From the NCBI GenBank assembly GCA_003551745.1, contig PUNI01000181.1, forward strand, positions 1 through 7,825: 7,825 bases of DNA. The letters are read 5' to 3'. Below, piece after piece: positions 1 to 7,020 of this stretch. The stretch's first letter is position 1. Every line of letters begins with the position of its first letter. The DNA comes from Paracoccaceae bacterium. GTDB taxonomy: Bacteria; Pseudomonadota; Alphaproteobacteria; Rhodobacterales; Rhodobacteraceae. Under the pieces are notes generated by a model, which was not told the DNA's origin, did no database searches, and saw only the letters and a program-made list of their open reading frames with translations. A program made the translations under genes and the position numbers.

Positions 1-183
1 AAAGGCTCCGCGCGCGGCCTCCTCCTACACCACCACTCGGGACACAGCCCAAGGCGGCCAGTCAGCCGCCAGCCTTCTGATGGGCGCTGCTGACTGGCCA
101 CCGCCTGTGGCGGCCTCCAACCCATACCCCGAAGTGGCCGACCTTTGCGCCGCCCCGCGGCCGGTTTTCCTCCGCCGTTGACA
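1..183 (+). mobile_element. IS21-family element, right (istB-side) end, partial
   Basis: The terminus is GTTGACA at 177-183, which reads TGTCAAC from the outside, with the element extending left beyond the window. The outer 53 bases (131-183), reverse-complemented, match 6605-6658 at about 44 of 54 aligned positions by eye. A second block, 49-73, matches 6717-6741 in inverted orientation over 25 identical bases. The two blocks lie about 110 bp from their tips in both copies, so these are equivalent ends of related elements. An 11-bp inverted repeat (GGCCAGTCAGC at 56-66 and its complement at 89-99) adds to the multiple terminal repeats typical of IS21-type transposase-binding ends. The family call rests on the istB fragment found at the other copy. 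The target duplication cannot be checked because the far end is outside the window. Confidence 0.7.
3..80 (+). CDS. istB: C-terminal tail of IS21 helper ATPase IstB, partial
   Basis: The open frame enters from the left edge and ends at TGA 78-80 after 25 codons, reading RLRARPPPTPPLG at its start. In the related right-hand copy the istB frame ends with SRARKSTDTT. The GC-rich CCGCGCGCGG stretch and the RAR residues line up in the same frame, which is why I choose this frame over the other two open ones. Only a non-conserved tail is visible: no Walker motif or other diagnostic IstB segment lies in the window. The identification therefore depends wholly on position relative to the IS end and alignment to the other copy. 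If correct, the stop lies closer to the terminus than in the right-hand copy. Confidence 0.4.
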   Translation, partial: RLRARPPPTPPLGTQPKAASQPPAF

Positions 184-221
184 CTGACGCAGGTCGGTAC
201 AGGGGTGATGCTGTGACAGGT

Positions 222-235
222 ACGTACCCGTACGT
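222..235. promoter_or_regulatory. Inverted repeat, possible operator upstream of gadC
   Basis: ACGTAC, a two-base CC spacer, then GTACGT form a perfect 6-2-6 inverted repeat about 260 bp before the gadC start codon. It lies outside the IS end (tip at 183). Dyads of this size are common regulator-binding sites, but I recognise no known consensus here, and no regulator gene is present. It could be chance. Confidence 0.25.
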
Positions 236-483
236 GCTTGGAGCCTGGGGCAGGTTGGAATATTGTTCTTGCAACGAGGCAGAGGGTTGACCTCGCCTTG
301 CGACTCGTGTCGTCTGCACCTTGCATTAACCGTCGCTCTGGTCGGCCGCAGCGTTGCAGCCTCTTCCCTCTAGCCGACGGCATCAGGTCTTGTGTGGTTG
401 GCCCGTGCCGCGGGCCATCCAGGCGTGGGGGGCTGGCAGTGCTGACCAACCGCGAAGCGTGAAACTGTTGCAAGCATTATACT

Positions 484-493
484 GGAGGTGATC
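484..493 (+). promoter_or_regulatory. Exceptionally strong ribosome binding site of gadC
   Basis: GGAGGTGATC is complementary over ten consecutive bases to the conserved 3' tail of bacterial 16S rRNA (GATCACCTCC). The GGAGG core at 484-488 sits six bases before the ATG at 495. This fixes the gadC start and predicts very efficient initiation. Confidence 0.85.
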
Positions 494-494
494 G

Positions 495-2075
495 ATGAAA
501 AATGCGGGTGCGTCCGCGGCTCCGCCGTCGGCAGCCGTTGCGGCGAAGCAACTTGGGCTGTTTGGTTTCTTTGCAATCACGGCGTCCATGGTGATGGCCG
601 TCTACGCCTATCCGACCTTCGCGACATCAGGCTTCAGCCTGGTGTTCTTCCTGCTGGTGGGAGGGCTGTTGTGGTTCATCCCGGTGGCGCTGTGCTCGGC
701 GGAAATGGCGACGGTCGAGGGTTGGGAGGACGGGGGCGTCTTTGCCTGGGTGTCCAACACGCTGGGGGAACGCTGGGGCTTCGCGGCGATCTCGTTCACC
801 TATCTGGAAATCGCCATCGGCTTCATTCCCATGATGTATTTCGTGCTGGGCGCCCTGTCCTACATCCTCGCCTGGCCGGAACTGAACACCGATCCGGGGA
901 TCAAGGCGATCGCCTGCCTGATCATCGTCTGGGGCCTCGCAGCCACGCAGCTGGGCGGCACGAAGTACACGGCGGGCATCGCGAAGGCCGGTTTCCTGGG
1001 CGGCATCATCACGCCAGCGCTCATCCTCGTCGGGCTTGCAATCCTGCATGTGGCCGATGGCGGACGCGTGGAAATAACGATGGATGCCAGCACCTTCTTC
1101 CCTGACTTTGCCTCCGTCGGCACGCTGGTGGTCTTCGTGGCCTTCATCCTGAGCTACATGGGGGTCGAGGCGTCGGCGACGCATGTCAACGAGATGAAGA
1201 ATCCCGGACGGGACTATCCCCTTGCCATGTTCCTACTGATGGCCGTGGCGATCATCCTGAGTTCGCTGGGCGGTCTGGCCGTTGCGATGGTGATTCCCAA
1301 CGCTGACATCAACCTCAGCGCCGGCATCGTCCAGACGTTTGAGGCTCTCCTGCTGCCCATCGGTCCCGCGCTGGAGTGGGTGGTCCGCATCCTGGCGGCC
1401 CTGCTGGTACTGGGCGTGTCCGCGGAGATCACGTCGTGGATCGTCGGGCCCTCGCGCGGCATGTACGTCACGGCACAGCGCGGCATCCTGCCGGCGTCGA
1501 TGGCCAAGGTGAACAAGAACGGCGTGCCGGTCGCGCTGGTGGCGTTCCAACTGGTCCTGACCTCGATCGCGGTCGTCGTCCTGACGCTGGGCGGGGGGGG
1601 CAGCAACGAATCCTTCCTGATCGCGCTGGCCCTGACCGTGGTGCTCTATCTGATCACCTATTTCCTGCTCTTCCTCGGCTATATCGCCCTCGTGCTGAAA
1701 CACGCCGACAAGAAGCGCGTGTACAACGTGCCGGGGGGCAAGGCGGTCAAGCTGATCGTCGCGGGAACGGGCTTCGTCGTTTCGGTTCTGGCCTTCATCG
1801 TGTCCTTCTTTCCACCCTCCGGCCTCGCCGGGATGGACGCGGACCGCAACTATGTCCTGCTTCTGATGGGCAGCTTCATCGTGGTGTTCGTCATTCCGTT
1901 CATCGTCTACGAGCTGCACGACAAGCGCGGCAAGCTGATCCATGCCCGCCGGGTGAGGATCACCGCCGACACCGCCCCGCACCAGCATTTCTGGCTGCAC
2001 CCGCGGGCCCGGGGCACGCATCATCTGGAGCCGCTGGACACGCCCGAGCCGGTCAAGGAGCAGCCGGAGAGCTGA
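495..2075 (+). CDS. gadC: Glutamate:GABA antiporter GadC
   Basis: This is an inner-membrane APC-superfamily exchanger that brings in glutamate (in E. coli also glutamine) and expels GABA, removing protons consumed by GadB. The 526-residue product (E. coli GadC is 511) matches the remembered E. coli protein almost throughout. Matches include the TM1 region [20 protein letters not shown] (about residues 24-43), the segments [18 protein letters not shown] and [15 protein letters not shown], and KNGVPV. The hydrophobic pattern fits about 12 membrane segments. The C-terminal pH-gating plug is preserved as HFWLHPRAR with His498, Arg504 and Arg506, corresponding to the E. coli HFFLHPRAR segment. The acidic tail after it is about eight residues longer than in E. 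coli. The start is set by the strong ribosome site. gadB begins 129 bp downstream on the same strand, so co-transcription is likely. Confidence 0.96.
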   Translation: MKNAGASAAPPSAAVAAKQLGLFGFFAITASMVMAVYAYPTFATSGFSLVFFLLVGGLLWFIPVALCSAEMATVEGWEDGGVFAWVSNTLGERWGFAAISFTYLEIAIGFIPMMYFVLGALSYILAWPELNTDPGIKAIACLIIVWGLAATQLGGTKYTAGIAKAGFLGGIITPALILVGLAILHVADGGRVEITMDASTFFPDFASVGTLVVFVAFILSYMGVEASATHVNEMKNPGRDYPLAMFLLMAVAIILSSLGGLAVAMVIPNADINLSAGIVQTFEALLLPIGPALEWVVRILAALLVLGVSAEITSWIVGPSRGMYVTAQRGILPASMAKVNKNGVPVALVAFQLVLTSIAVVVLTLGGGGSNESFLIALALTVVLYLITYFLLFLGYIALVLKHADKKRVYNVPGGKAVKLIVAGTGFVVSVLAFIVSFFPPSGLAGMDADRNYVLLLMGSFIVVFVIPFIVYELHDKRGKLIHARRVRITADTAPHQHFWLHPRARGTHHLEPLDTPEPVKEQPES

Positions 2076-2154
2076 GCGCACGCATCGACTCGCCGCCCGG
2101 TCCGGGAGCCATCGCCAGGTTCAGGCGGTGCGAGGATCGGGCGCGTCGGCCATC

Positions 2155-2180
2155 GGCGGGCCACCTGCATCCGGCCCGCC
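2155..2180 (+). other. GC-rich hairpin between gadC and gadB
   Basis: GGCGGGCC (2155-2162) pairs perfectly with GGCCCGCC (2173-2180) across a ten-base loop. It lies 24 bp before the gadB start and 13 bp before its GGAGG (2194-2198). No T-run follows, so it is a poor intrinsic terminator. It could protect or delimit a processed gadB message, or slow translation of gadB relative to gadC. Role inferred only. Confidence 0.45.
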
Positions 2181-2204
2181 CCATAACCCTCACGGAGGAC
2201 AGCC

Positions 2205-3617
2205 ATGACCCTGATTTCACGCAACGACATTCGACACAAGTTGCTGGACACCACCTTCGCGGCCGGCGACGTCGGCCGGCCGTTGCCGAAGTACAAGTTC
2301 CCCGCAGAGGAACAATCGCCGCGTGACATCATGCAGATCGTCGAGGACGAGCTGTATCTCGACGGCAATCCGCGCCAGAATCTCGCAACCTTCTGTCAGA
2401 CCTGGGAGGAAGCGGAGGTCAAGCAGATCATGGCCGACTCCATTGATCGCAACATGATCGACAAGAGCGAGTATCCCCAAACGGCGGAGCTCGAGATCCG
2501 CTGTGCGCACATGCTGGCCGACCTCTGGAATGCGCCCGACGTGGCCAATTCCATCGGGACGTCGACAACGGGATCGTCCGAGGCCTGCATGCTGGGGGGC
2601 ATGGCCGCAAAGTGGCGCTGGAAGTCCCGGCGCAAGGCAGCTGGCAAATCCACCGACAAGCCCAATCTGGTCTGCGGCCCGGTGCAGGTCTGCTGGGACA
2701 AGTTCTGTCGCTACTGGGAGGTCGAGAAGCGCGAGGTCCAGATGACCCCCGACCGCTTCATGATGGACCCGCAATCGATGCTGGAGTTGGTCGACGAGAA
2801 CACGATTGCCGTCGTGCCGACCTTCGGGGTGACCTACACCGGTCACTACGAGCTGGTCAAACCTCTGGCCGAGGCGCTGGACAGGCTCGAGGCCGACACC
2901 GGGCTCGACATCGACATCCACGTGGACGCGGCGTCGGGCGGGTTCCTGTCGCCGTTCTGCACGCCCGAGATCGAGTGGGACTTCCGCCTGAAGCGGGTGA
3001 AGTCGATCTCGACCTCCGGTCACAAATACGGGCTGGCCCCGCTCGGCTGCGGCTGGATCGTGTGGCGCGACAAGTCCGATCTGCCGGACGACCTGGTGTT
3101 CAGCGTGCCCTATCTCGGCGGGTCGGTCGGCACCTTCGCGATCAACTTCTCCCGTCCGGCGGGGCAGATCATCAGCCAGTACTATCTGTTCAACCGGCTG
3201 GGGCGGGAGGGCTATGCCCGGGTTCAGAACGCCTGCTATGCGACCGGGCAGTACATCTCCAGCGAGATCGCGAAGCTTGGACCGTTCGACTTCATCAACA
3301 CCAGCGATCCCAAGCTCGGCATTCCGGCGGTGTGCTTCCGCGTGAAGCCCGGGGCGGACCTGCCCTATTCGCTGTTCGACCTCTCGGCCAAGCTGCTGGA
3401 GCGGGGCTGGCAGGTGCCGGCCTTCAACCTCGTCGGCGAGGCCAACGGGATCACGGTCATGCGGATCATGATCCGTCAGGGTGTCTCGATGGACATGGCA
3501 AGCCTGCTGATCGACGATATCGCGCGCGCCATTGCAGCCTTCGAGAAGCGGCCGGTGTCACTGCCGCTGACGGAAGAGGAGCGGGGCGCCTACAGCCACG
3601 GGGCCGTGCGCACATAG
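2205..3617 (+). CDS. gadB: Glutamate decarboxylase GadB (PLP-dependent)
   Basis: The enzyme converts L-glutamate to GABA and CO2, consuming a proton, in the cytoplasm. The 470-residue product (E. coli GadB is 466) is co-linear with E. coli GadA/GadB. It has [19 protein letters not shown] near residues 48-67, [11 protein letters not shown] for cofactor phosphate contacts, and [17 protein letters not shown] has the PLP-pyridine Asp241. [18 protein letters not shown] has the Schiff-base Lys274 next to His273. These fall two residues before E. coli Asp243 and Lys276, with the same 33-residue spacing. The [13 protein letters not shown] and RGWQVPAF segments are also present. The start is supported by GGAGG at 2194-2198 with a six-base spacer. 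The C-terminus keeps a histidine at residue 465 (SHGAVRT), but five residues from the end rather than penultimate as in E. coli. A hairpin follows the stop, then glsA after 260 bp. Confidence 0.97.
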   Translation: MTLISRNDIRHKLLDTTFAAGDVGRPLPKYKFPAEEQSPRDIMQIVEDELYLDGNPRQNLATFCQTWEEAEVKQIMADSIDRNMIDKSEYPQTAELEIRCAHMLADLWNAPDVANSIGTSTTGSSEACMLGGMAAKWRWKSRRKAAGKSTDKPNLVCGPVQVCWDKFCRYWEVEKREVQMTPDRFMMDPQSMLELVDENTIAVVPTFGVTYTGHYELVKPLAEALDRLEADTGLDIDIHVDAASGGFLSPFCTPEIEWDFRLKRVKSISTSGHKYGLAPLGCGWIVWRDKSDLPDDLVFSVPYLGGSVGTFAINFSRPAGQIISQYYLFNRLGREGYARVQNACYATGQYISSEIAKLGPFDFINTSDPKLGIPAVCFRVKPGADLPYSLFDLSAKLLERGWQVPAFNLVGEANGITVMRIMIRQGVSMDMASLLIDDIARAIAAFEKRPVSLPLTEEERGAYSHGAVRT

Positions 3618-3657
3618 GGAGGGCAGGAGCAGTCCGCGTCGGCTCTCGGCGGACCTT

Positions 3658-3680
3658 GGCATGGCCGCGAAGGCCATGCC
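3658..3680 (+). terminator. Perfect hairpin after gadB, possible terminator or attenuator
   Basis: GGCATGGCC (3658-3666), loop GCGAA, then GGCCATGCC (3672-3680): a nine-base-pair perfect stem 41 bp after the gadB stop. No U-tract follows, so it is not a classic intrinsic terminator. It may attenuate, mark a processing site, or stabilise the gadCB message 3' end and so uncouple glsA expression. Confidence 0.4.
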
Positions 3681-3820
3681 TCGTTGCACAGGCCGATCTC
3701 TCCAGCCCTGCGGCGCGGCGACGGTCATGCTTCCCAAGTCAGTCGGACGGCCGAGGCCATGTCTGCCGGAGCCGACGCCGGCAGACCTCTCGCAGGGCCG
3801 GGTCGCCCGGTTCGCACACC

Positions 3821-3834
3821 ATCGGCCTGCCGAT
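3821..3834. promoter_or_regulatory. Inverted repeat upstream of glsA
   Basis: ATCGGC, spacer CT, GCCGAT: a 6-2-6 dyad 31 bp before the glsA ribosome site (3865-3870). It has the same geometry as the repeat at 222-235 but a different sequence, so it is not evidence for one shared regulator. In GC-rich DNA it could be chance. Confidence 0.2.
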
Positions 3835-3877
3835 AGGCGGAAGTGAAACCGCCCAGAGCATAGCAAGGAGATTAGAC

Positions 3878-4822
3878 ATGTCGCTGCCGTTGCCTGAGCC
3901 CGCCGAGATCGACCGGGCAGTGCAGGCTGCCCATAAGACGATGCTGGCAACCGAGGGCGGCCGGAACGCCGACTACATTCCGTTCCTCGCCTCCGTCCCG
4001 TCGGAACTCGCCGGTGCTGCCGTCGTGACCCGGGATGGTGCGGTGCACGAAGCCGGCGACAGCCGCTACGCCTTCGCCATCGAGTCGATTTCCAAGGTGG
4101 CGACGCTGGCCCTGGTGCTCGAGACAATCGGGGCCGACGCCGTGCGCGAGAAGATCGGCACCAGCCCCACCGGCCTGCCCTTCAACTCGGTCATGGCGCT
4201 GGAGCTTCACGACGACAAGCCGCTGTCGCCGCTGGTCAATGCCGGGGCCATAGCGACTGCGAGCCTCGTGCCCGGGGCGAGCGCAGATGCACGGTGGGCC
4301 GCGATCCTCGATATGCAGTCGCGCCTGTGCGGTCGGGAGCTTGCGCTGTCGGACGAGGTCAACCGCTCCGAGCAGACTACCAATTTCCACAACCGCGCCA
4401 TCGCCTGGCTGCTGTACTCGGCCGGGACCTGCTACAGCGACCCGATGGAGGCGCTGGACATCTACACGCGGCAGTGCTCGACGCTGCTGACTGCGGTCGA
4501 CCTGGCGACCATGGGGGCAACGCTGGCCAGTGGCGGAGTGAACCCGGTGACCGGAGCGCGCGTGGTCTCGGCCGAGAATGTCCCACACATTCTGGCGGAG
4601 ATGATGATGGAGGGACTGTACACCAGCTCCGGCGAGTTCGCCTACACGGTCGGCCTGCCAGGCAAGAGCGGCGTGGGAGGCGGTGTGCTCGCCGTCGCTC
4701 CGGGGAGGCTCGCGCTCGCTGGCTTCGCGCCTCCGCTCGACCCCGCTGGCAACAGCGTCCGCGGCCTGCAAGCCGTCAGCGCCATTGCCAAGGGTCTGCG
4801 CCTGAACATTTTCGAGGCCTGA
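3878..4822 (+). CDS. glsA: Glutaminase GlsA (serine-dependent, beta-lactamase-fold family)
   Basis: It hydrolyses glutamine to glutamate plus ammonia. In acid, the ammonia takes up a proton directly and the glutamate feeds GadB. The 314-residue product has normal family length. Catalytic-site motifs are in order: SISK with nucleophile Ser70 and Lys73; LVNAGAI with Asn121; SEQTTNFHNRA with Glu165 and Asn172; YTRQCS with Tyr196; FAYTVGLPGKSGVGGG near residues 254-269, containing a conserved Tyr and the glycine-rich strand. All residues expected for activity appear present. The frame is open for about 420 codons upstream of 3878, but that stretch is the antisense-like shadow of gadB. The ATG at 3878 is chosen because AAGGAG lies seven bases before it and homology starts there. 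It ends 49 bp before the next gene, which is probably co-transcribed. Confidence 0.95.
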   Translation: MSLPLPEPAEIDRAVQAAHKTMLATEGGRNADYIPFLASVPSELAGAAVVTRDGAVHEAGDSRYAFAIESISKVATLALVLETIGADAVREKIGTSPTGLPFNSVMALELHDDKPLSPLVNAGAIATASLVPGASADARWAAILDMQSRLCGRELALSDEVNRSEQTTNFHNRAIAWLLYSAGTCYSDPMEALDIYTRQCSTLLTAVDLATMGATLASGGVNPVTGARVVSAENVPHILAEMMMEGLYTSSGEFAYTVGLPGKSGVGGGVLAVAPGRLALAGFAPPLDPAGNSVRGLQAVSAIAKGLRLNIFEA

Positions 4823-4871
4823 CCGCAGGGCCTCGCCCAAAGCCAAGGGGCTGGCGGAGGTCGGGGCGACT

Positions 4872-6119
4872 ATGTCGCTCTGGTCGGTGATGGCCATCGG
4901 CATCGGTTCGATGGTTGGGGCCGGCATCTTCGCCCTGCTTGGACAGGCTGCGCTCATGGTCGGGCGCGACACCTGGCTCGCCTTTGCCATCGGCGGCGGC
5001 ATCGCCCTTCTGGCCGGCTACGCCTATGCCGGTCTGTCAGCGCGCTATCCCTCGGACGGGGGCATCGTCGACTTCTACAACCTCGTCCTGCCTCGATGGC
5101 TCGCCGGCGCCCTTTCGGTTCTCTTCCTGCTGAACCTCGGGATCAGCACCACGATGATCGCCAAGACCTTCGGCGCCTACAGCGTCAAGCTTGGCGGCGG
5201 GGAAGGTGCCAATCTTATCGGCTCGGTTGCGGTCGTGGCACTCTACCTGCTGACCATCGTCGGCCAGCGCGCGGTCGGTCGAGTAGAGATCGTGCTTGTC
5301 GCAGTGAAACTTCTGATCCTGCTCAGCTTTCTGGTGGGGGGGCTCTGGTTCCTCGATCTCGATCTGCACCGGACCCATCAACGCGCACCGGCGCATACGC
5401 TGATCGCCAGCGTCGGGCTGACCTTTTTCGCCTATGCCGGCTTCGGCATGATGGCCAACGCCGCGGGAAACGTGGCGAATCCGGCTCGCACCATGCGCAT
5501 TGCCTTCCCGCTTGCGATCCTCGTCACCTGCCTGCTCTACGTCGGGCTGAGCGTGGTGGTGGTTGGCGCGATCCAGCCGGCGGACCTCGCGGCCAGTGCC
5601 GACACGGCGGTCGCAACGGCAGCCCGACCCTATTTCGGCGCTGCTGGTGTGACGATCCTGTCCTTGGCAGCGCTGCTCGCCACCGCATCGGCGATCAATG
5701 CCAACATCTACAGCGGCAACGAGATGATCCGCAGCCTCTCGTCCGCCCGGCAGCTTCCGGCCGGCCTGGGCCGGTCACTCGCCGGGGCGAGTTCTCGCGG
5801 AGTGGCCGTTGGCGTCGCAGCTGTGCTGGTGATGACTAACGTCTTCGACTTGGTCACCGTTGCAAATGCCGCTGGTGCGGTTTTCCTTTTTGTCTACCTG
5901 GCCGTCTACTGGGTGGCGTGGCGCAAACGCACCGATACCGGTGCGGTTGGTGCAGTGCTTCTGTGCGGGGCCCTGCTGATGGGTGGCGTGTTCGTGGCGT
6001 TCCTGGTGAGCATGTGGAACACGCAACCAGCTGCGCTTGGAACCTTCATAGGCGCAGTGATCTTTTCGATCCTGCTCCAGGCCATATTGAAGATGCGGAG
6101 TGTCCCCCCAGTGCAGTGA
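4872..6119 (+). CDS. APC-superfamily amino acid permease, substrate unknown
   Basis: The 415-residue product is an inner-membrane amino acid transporter. The TM1 signature GIGSMVGAGIFALLG (residues 10-24) contains the unwound Gly-rich substrate site. TM6 carries FAYAGF (186-191), followed by NVANPARTM, the usual loop after TM6. About 11-12 hydrophobic segments are visible. It is a different subfamily from the GadC of this cluster and somewhat shorter than most APC proteins, with almost no cytoplasmic N-terminus. The upstream frame is open back to 4806 and reads plausibly (KAKGLAEVGAT), but contains no ATG, GTG or TTG. GGAGG at 4856-4860, eleven bases before the ATG at 4872, supports this start. 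Its position 49 bp after glsA suggests import of glutamine, or exchange of an amino acid used by the acid-resistance pathway. That substrate is inference from context only. Confidence 0.85.
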   Translation: MSLWSVMAIGIGSMVGAGIFALLGQAALMVGRDTWLAFAIGGGIALLAGYAYAGLSARYPSDGGIVDFYNLVLPRWLAGALSVLFLLNLGISTTMIAKTFGAYSVKLGGGEGANLIGSVAVVALYLLTIVGQRAVGRVEIVLVAVKLLILLSFLVGGLWFLDLDLHRTHQRAPAHTLIASVGLTFFAYAGFGMMANAAGNVANPARTMRIAFPLAILVTCLLYVGLSVVVVGAIQPADLAASADTAVATAARPYFGAAGVTILSLAALLATASAINANIYSGNEMIRSLSSARQLPAGLGRSLAGASSRGVAVGVAAVLVMTNVFDLVTVANAAGAVFLFVYLAVYWVAWRKRTDTGAVGAVLLCGALLMGGVFVAFLVSMWNTQPAALGTFIGAVIFSILLQAILKMRSVPPVQ

Positions 6120-6230
6120 ATTCTGGCGGGTACGACTCTGAACCAGATCACGAGCACGGATCCCCTTGCCCCCGACGCCGAGGCGACGGCGCGTCCGGCA
6201 GGTCGTGTCATCGGCCGCGGCATCGGATAG
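6120..6230 (+). other. Short open stretch after the permease, probable relic
   Basis: After the permease stop (6117-6119) the same frame is open for 36 codons to TAG 6228-6230 and includes LNQITSTDPLAPDAEATARP. The composition looks protein-like, but there is no start codon, so any gene here has lost its 5' part. It abuts the terminase-like relic in the same frame. The junction between the gad cluster and unrelated phage-like DNA therefore lies near 6120. No hairpin with a T-run that could end the permease transcript is seen. Confidence 0.25.
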
Positions 6231-6604
6231 GCGCGCCCGACAAAGTATCGGTCTGAGCTGGCGGCGAAGATCGTCGAAGCCATGATCCTCGGTCTCTCGG
6301 AGACCGCAGGGGCAGCCGAGATCGACGTGGCCGGGACACGCTCCACGAGTGGGCCCGGCAGCACCCGGAACTTTCCGACGCGATAAACAGGGCCGAGGCA
6401 AAGCGGTTCGACTACGTCGCGAAGCGCCTGCTGACAGCAGCGGACGGCCCGACCGCCAGCACCACCATCTTCGCCCTCAAGAACGCCTGCCCTCAGGAGT
6501 GGAGGAACGAGCACCGCGTCCAGGTCGATACCCCCGACCGGATGGCCCAGGCGGTCAAGGCAATCGCCGAGATGGGCTCGCCATTCCCCATCGCCACCGC
6601 CAAG
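6231..6604 (+). pseudogene. Phage terminase small-subunit-like gene, frameshifted and truncated
   Basis: The conceptual product begins ARPTKYRSELAAKIVEAM, resembling the GRPTKYRPEF start common in terminase small subunits and related helix-turn-helix phage proteins. It continues RDTLHEWARQHPEL (a DNA-binding helix-turn-helix) and later FALKNACPQEWRNE, like the family's conserved LKNR.PEEWRD segment. The first part reads in one frame up to GCC 6330-6332. The match then resumes one base back at CGG 6332-6334, consistent with loss of a single base around 6332. No start codon precedes the first part: an in-frame TAG sits at 6228-6230. The 3' end is cut at 6604 by the IS end, with the frame running on uselessly into the IS to TAA 6767-6769. 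This gene cannot give the full product. It is probably a prophage remnant. Confidence 0.6.
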
Positions 6605-6736
6605 TGTCAACGCCGGAGTAAAATCCGGCCAGTCGGCGGCGCAAAAGCAGGCCACTTCCGGTTTGGGCATGACGCGTTCGGCATGGCGGCGGCCAGGCAG
6701 CCGCGCTCCCCAGATAGCTGGCGGCTGACTGGCCGC

Positions 6737-6756
6737 CTTGGCCCGCAAGGGCCAAG
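6737..6756 (-). terminator. Hairpin directly after the istB stop
   Basis: CTTGGCCC (6737-6744), a GCAA loop (TTGC on the minus strand), then GGGCCAAG (6749-6756): eight perfect base pairs starting next to the istB stop codon (6757-6759). No clear U-tract follows on the minus strand. It is absent from the related left-hand IS end, so it is particular to this element. Confidence 0.4.
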
Positions 6757-7020
6757 TCAGCGCAGGTAAGGTCGGGTGGTGTCGGTTGATTTCCGCGCGC
6801 GGCTTTGCGCCAGGTGGTAGCTCTCGCCGTTCATCTCGATGATGTGGACGTGGTGTGTCTGGCGGTCTAGGAGGGCCCCGGTGAGGCGCTCGGTGCCGAA
6901 GGTCTCGGTCCATTCGTCGAATGGCAGGTTGCTGGTGATCAGCGTCGCGCCGCGTTCGTAGCGCTGGGAGATCAGTTCGTCGAGCGTTAGATCGCCCTTC
7001 CGCGCCACCCGCACCTCCAG
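6757..7020 (-). pseudogene. istB: IstB helper ATPase of IS21 family, C-terminal fragment
   Basis: IstB is the AAA+ ATP-binding partner of the IS21 transposase IstA. Only its last 88 residues remain. They include LDELISQRYERGATLITSNL (the end of the ATPase core), PFDEWTETFG, LTGALLDRQTHHVHIIEMNGESY and a basic tail ending RPYLR. These match the usual IstB C-terminus closely. A full protein is about 240-260 residues; the Walker A and B motifs and the N-terminal half are absent. In frame, a TAG at 7021-7023 precedes the fragment, and the only initiation codon nearby is a GTG at 7014 without a good ribosome site, so expression as a functional protein is very unlikely. Confidence 0.8.

Larger units (their letters stand above)
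184..494. other. Gene-free leader between IS end and gadC
   Basis: These 311 bases carry no convincing open frame with a start signal. They must hold the gadC promoter unless transcription enters from the IS element. I see a 14-bp inverted repeat at 222-235 and a lone TTGACC at 287-292 with no acceptable -10 at 16-18 bp. A weak pair TTGGAG (238-243) and TATTGT (261-266) has a 17-bp spacer, but each box matches consensus poorly. I would not assign a promoter from this. No T-rich terminator-like hairpin is seen. Confidence 0.5.
3618..3877. other. gadB-glsA intergenic region
   Basis: A 260-bp spacer, long for an operon of this type. It contains a 9-bp hairpin (3658-3680), a 6-2-6 inverted repeat (3821-3834) and the glsA ribosome site AAGGAG at 3865-3870. 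A short frame from 3661 to 3846 is open, but it starts inside the hairpin and has no ribosome site, so I do not call it a gene. glsA may have its own promoter here; I cannot identify clear -35 and -10 boxes. Confidence 0.5.

Noticed and set aside
478..483. TATACT as a -10 promoter box for gadC
   Set aside because: It touches the ribosome site and would start transcription around 490, removing the Shine-Dalgarno. No -35 box is found at the right distance; TTGCAA (468-473) is only four bases away.
1233..2081. 282-codon minus-strand frame antisense to gadC (and the 268-codon one antisense to gadB at 2217-3023)
   Set aside because: Both are Asp/Gln/Arg/His-rich mirror frames produced by GC-rich codon usage, with no ribosome site or recognisable domain.
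2612..3877. Upstream extension of the glsA frame to a 736-codon open frame
   Set aside because: The part overlapping gadB is Arg/Gly/Ala-rich, as expected for a GC-rich shadow frame, and the glutaminase homology and ribosome site begin at 3878.
6290..6306. CGGTCTC-TCG-GAGACCG hairpin as a terminator for the permease
   Set aside because: It lies inside the terminase-like coding relic, has no T-run, and is 170 bp from the permease stop. Chance pairing within codons is the simpler explanation.
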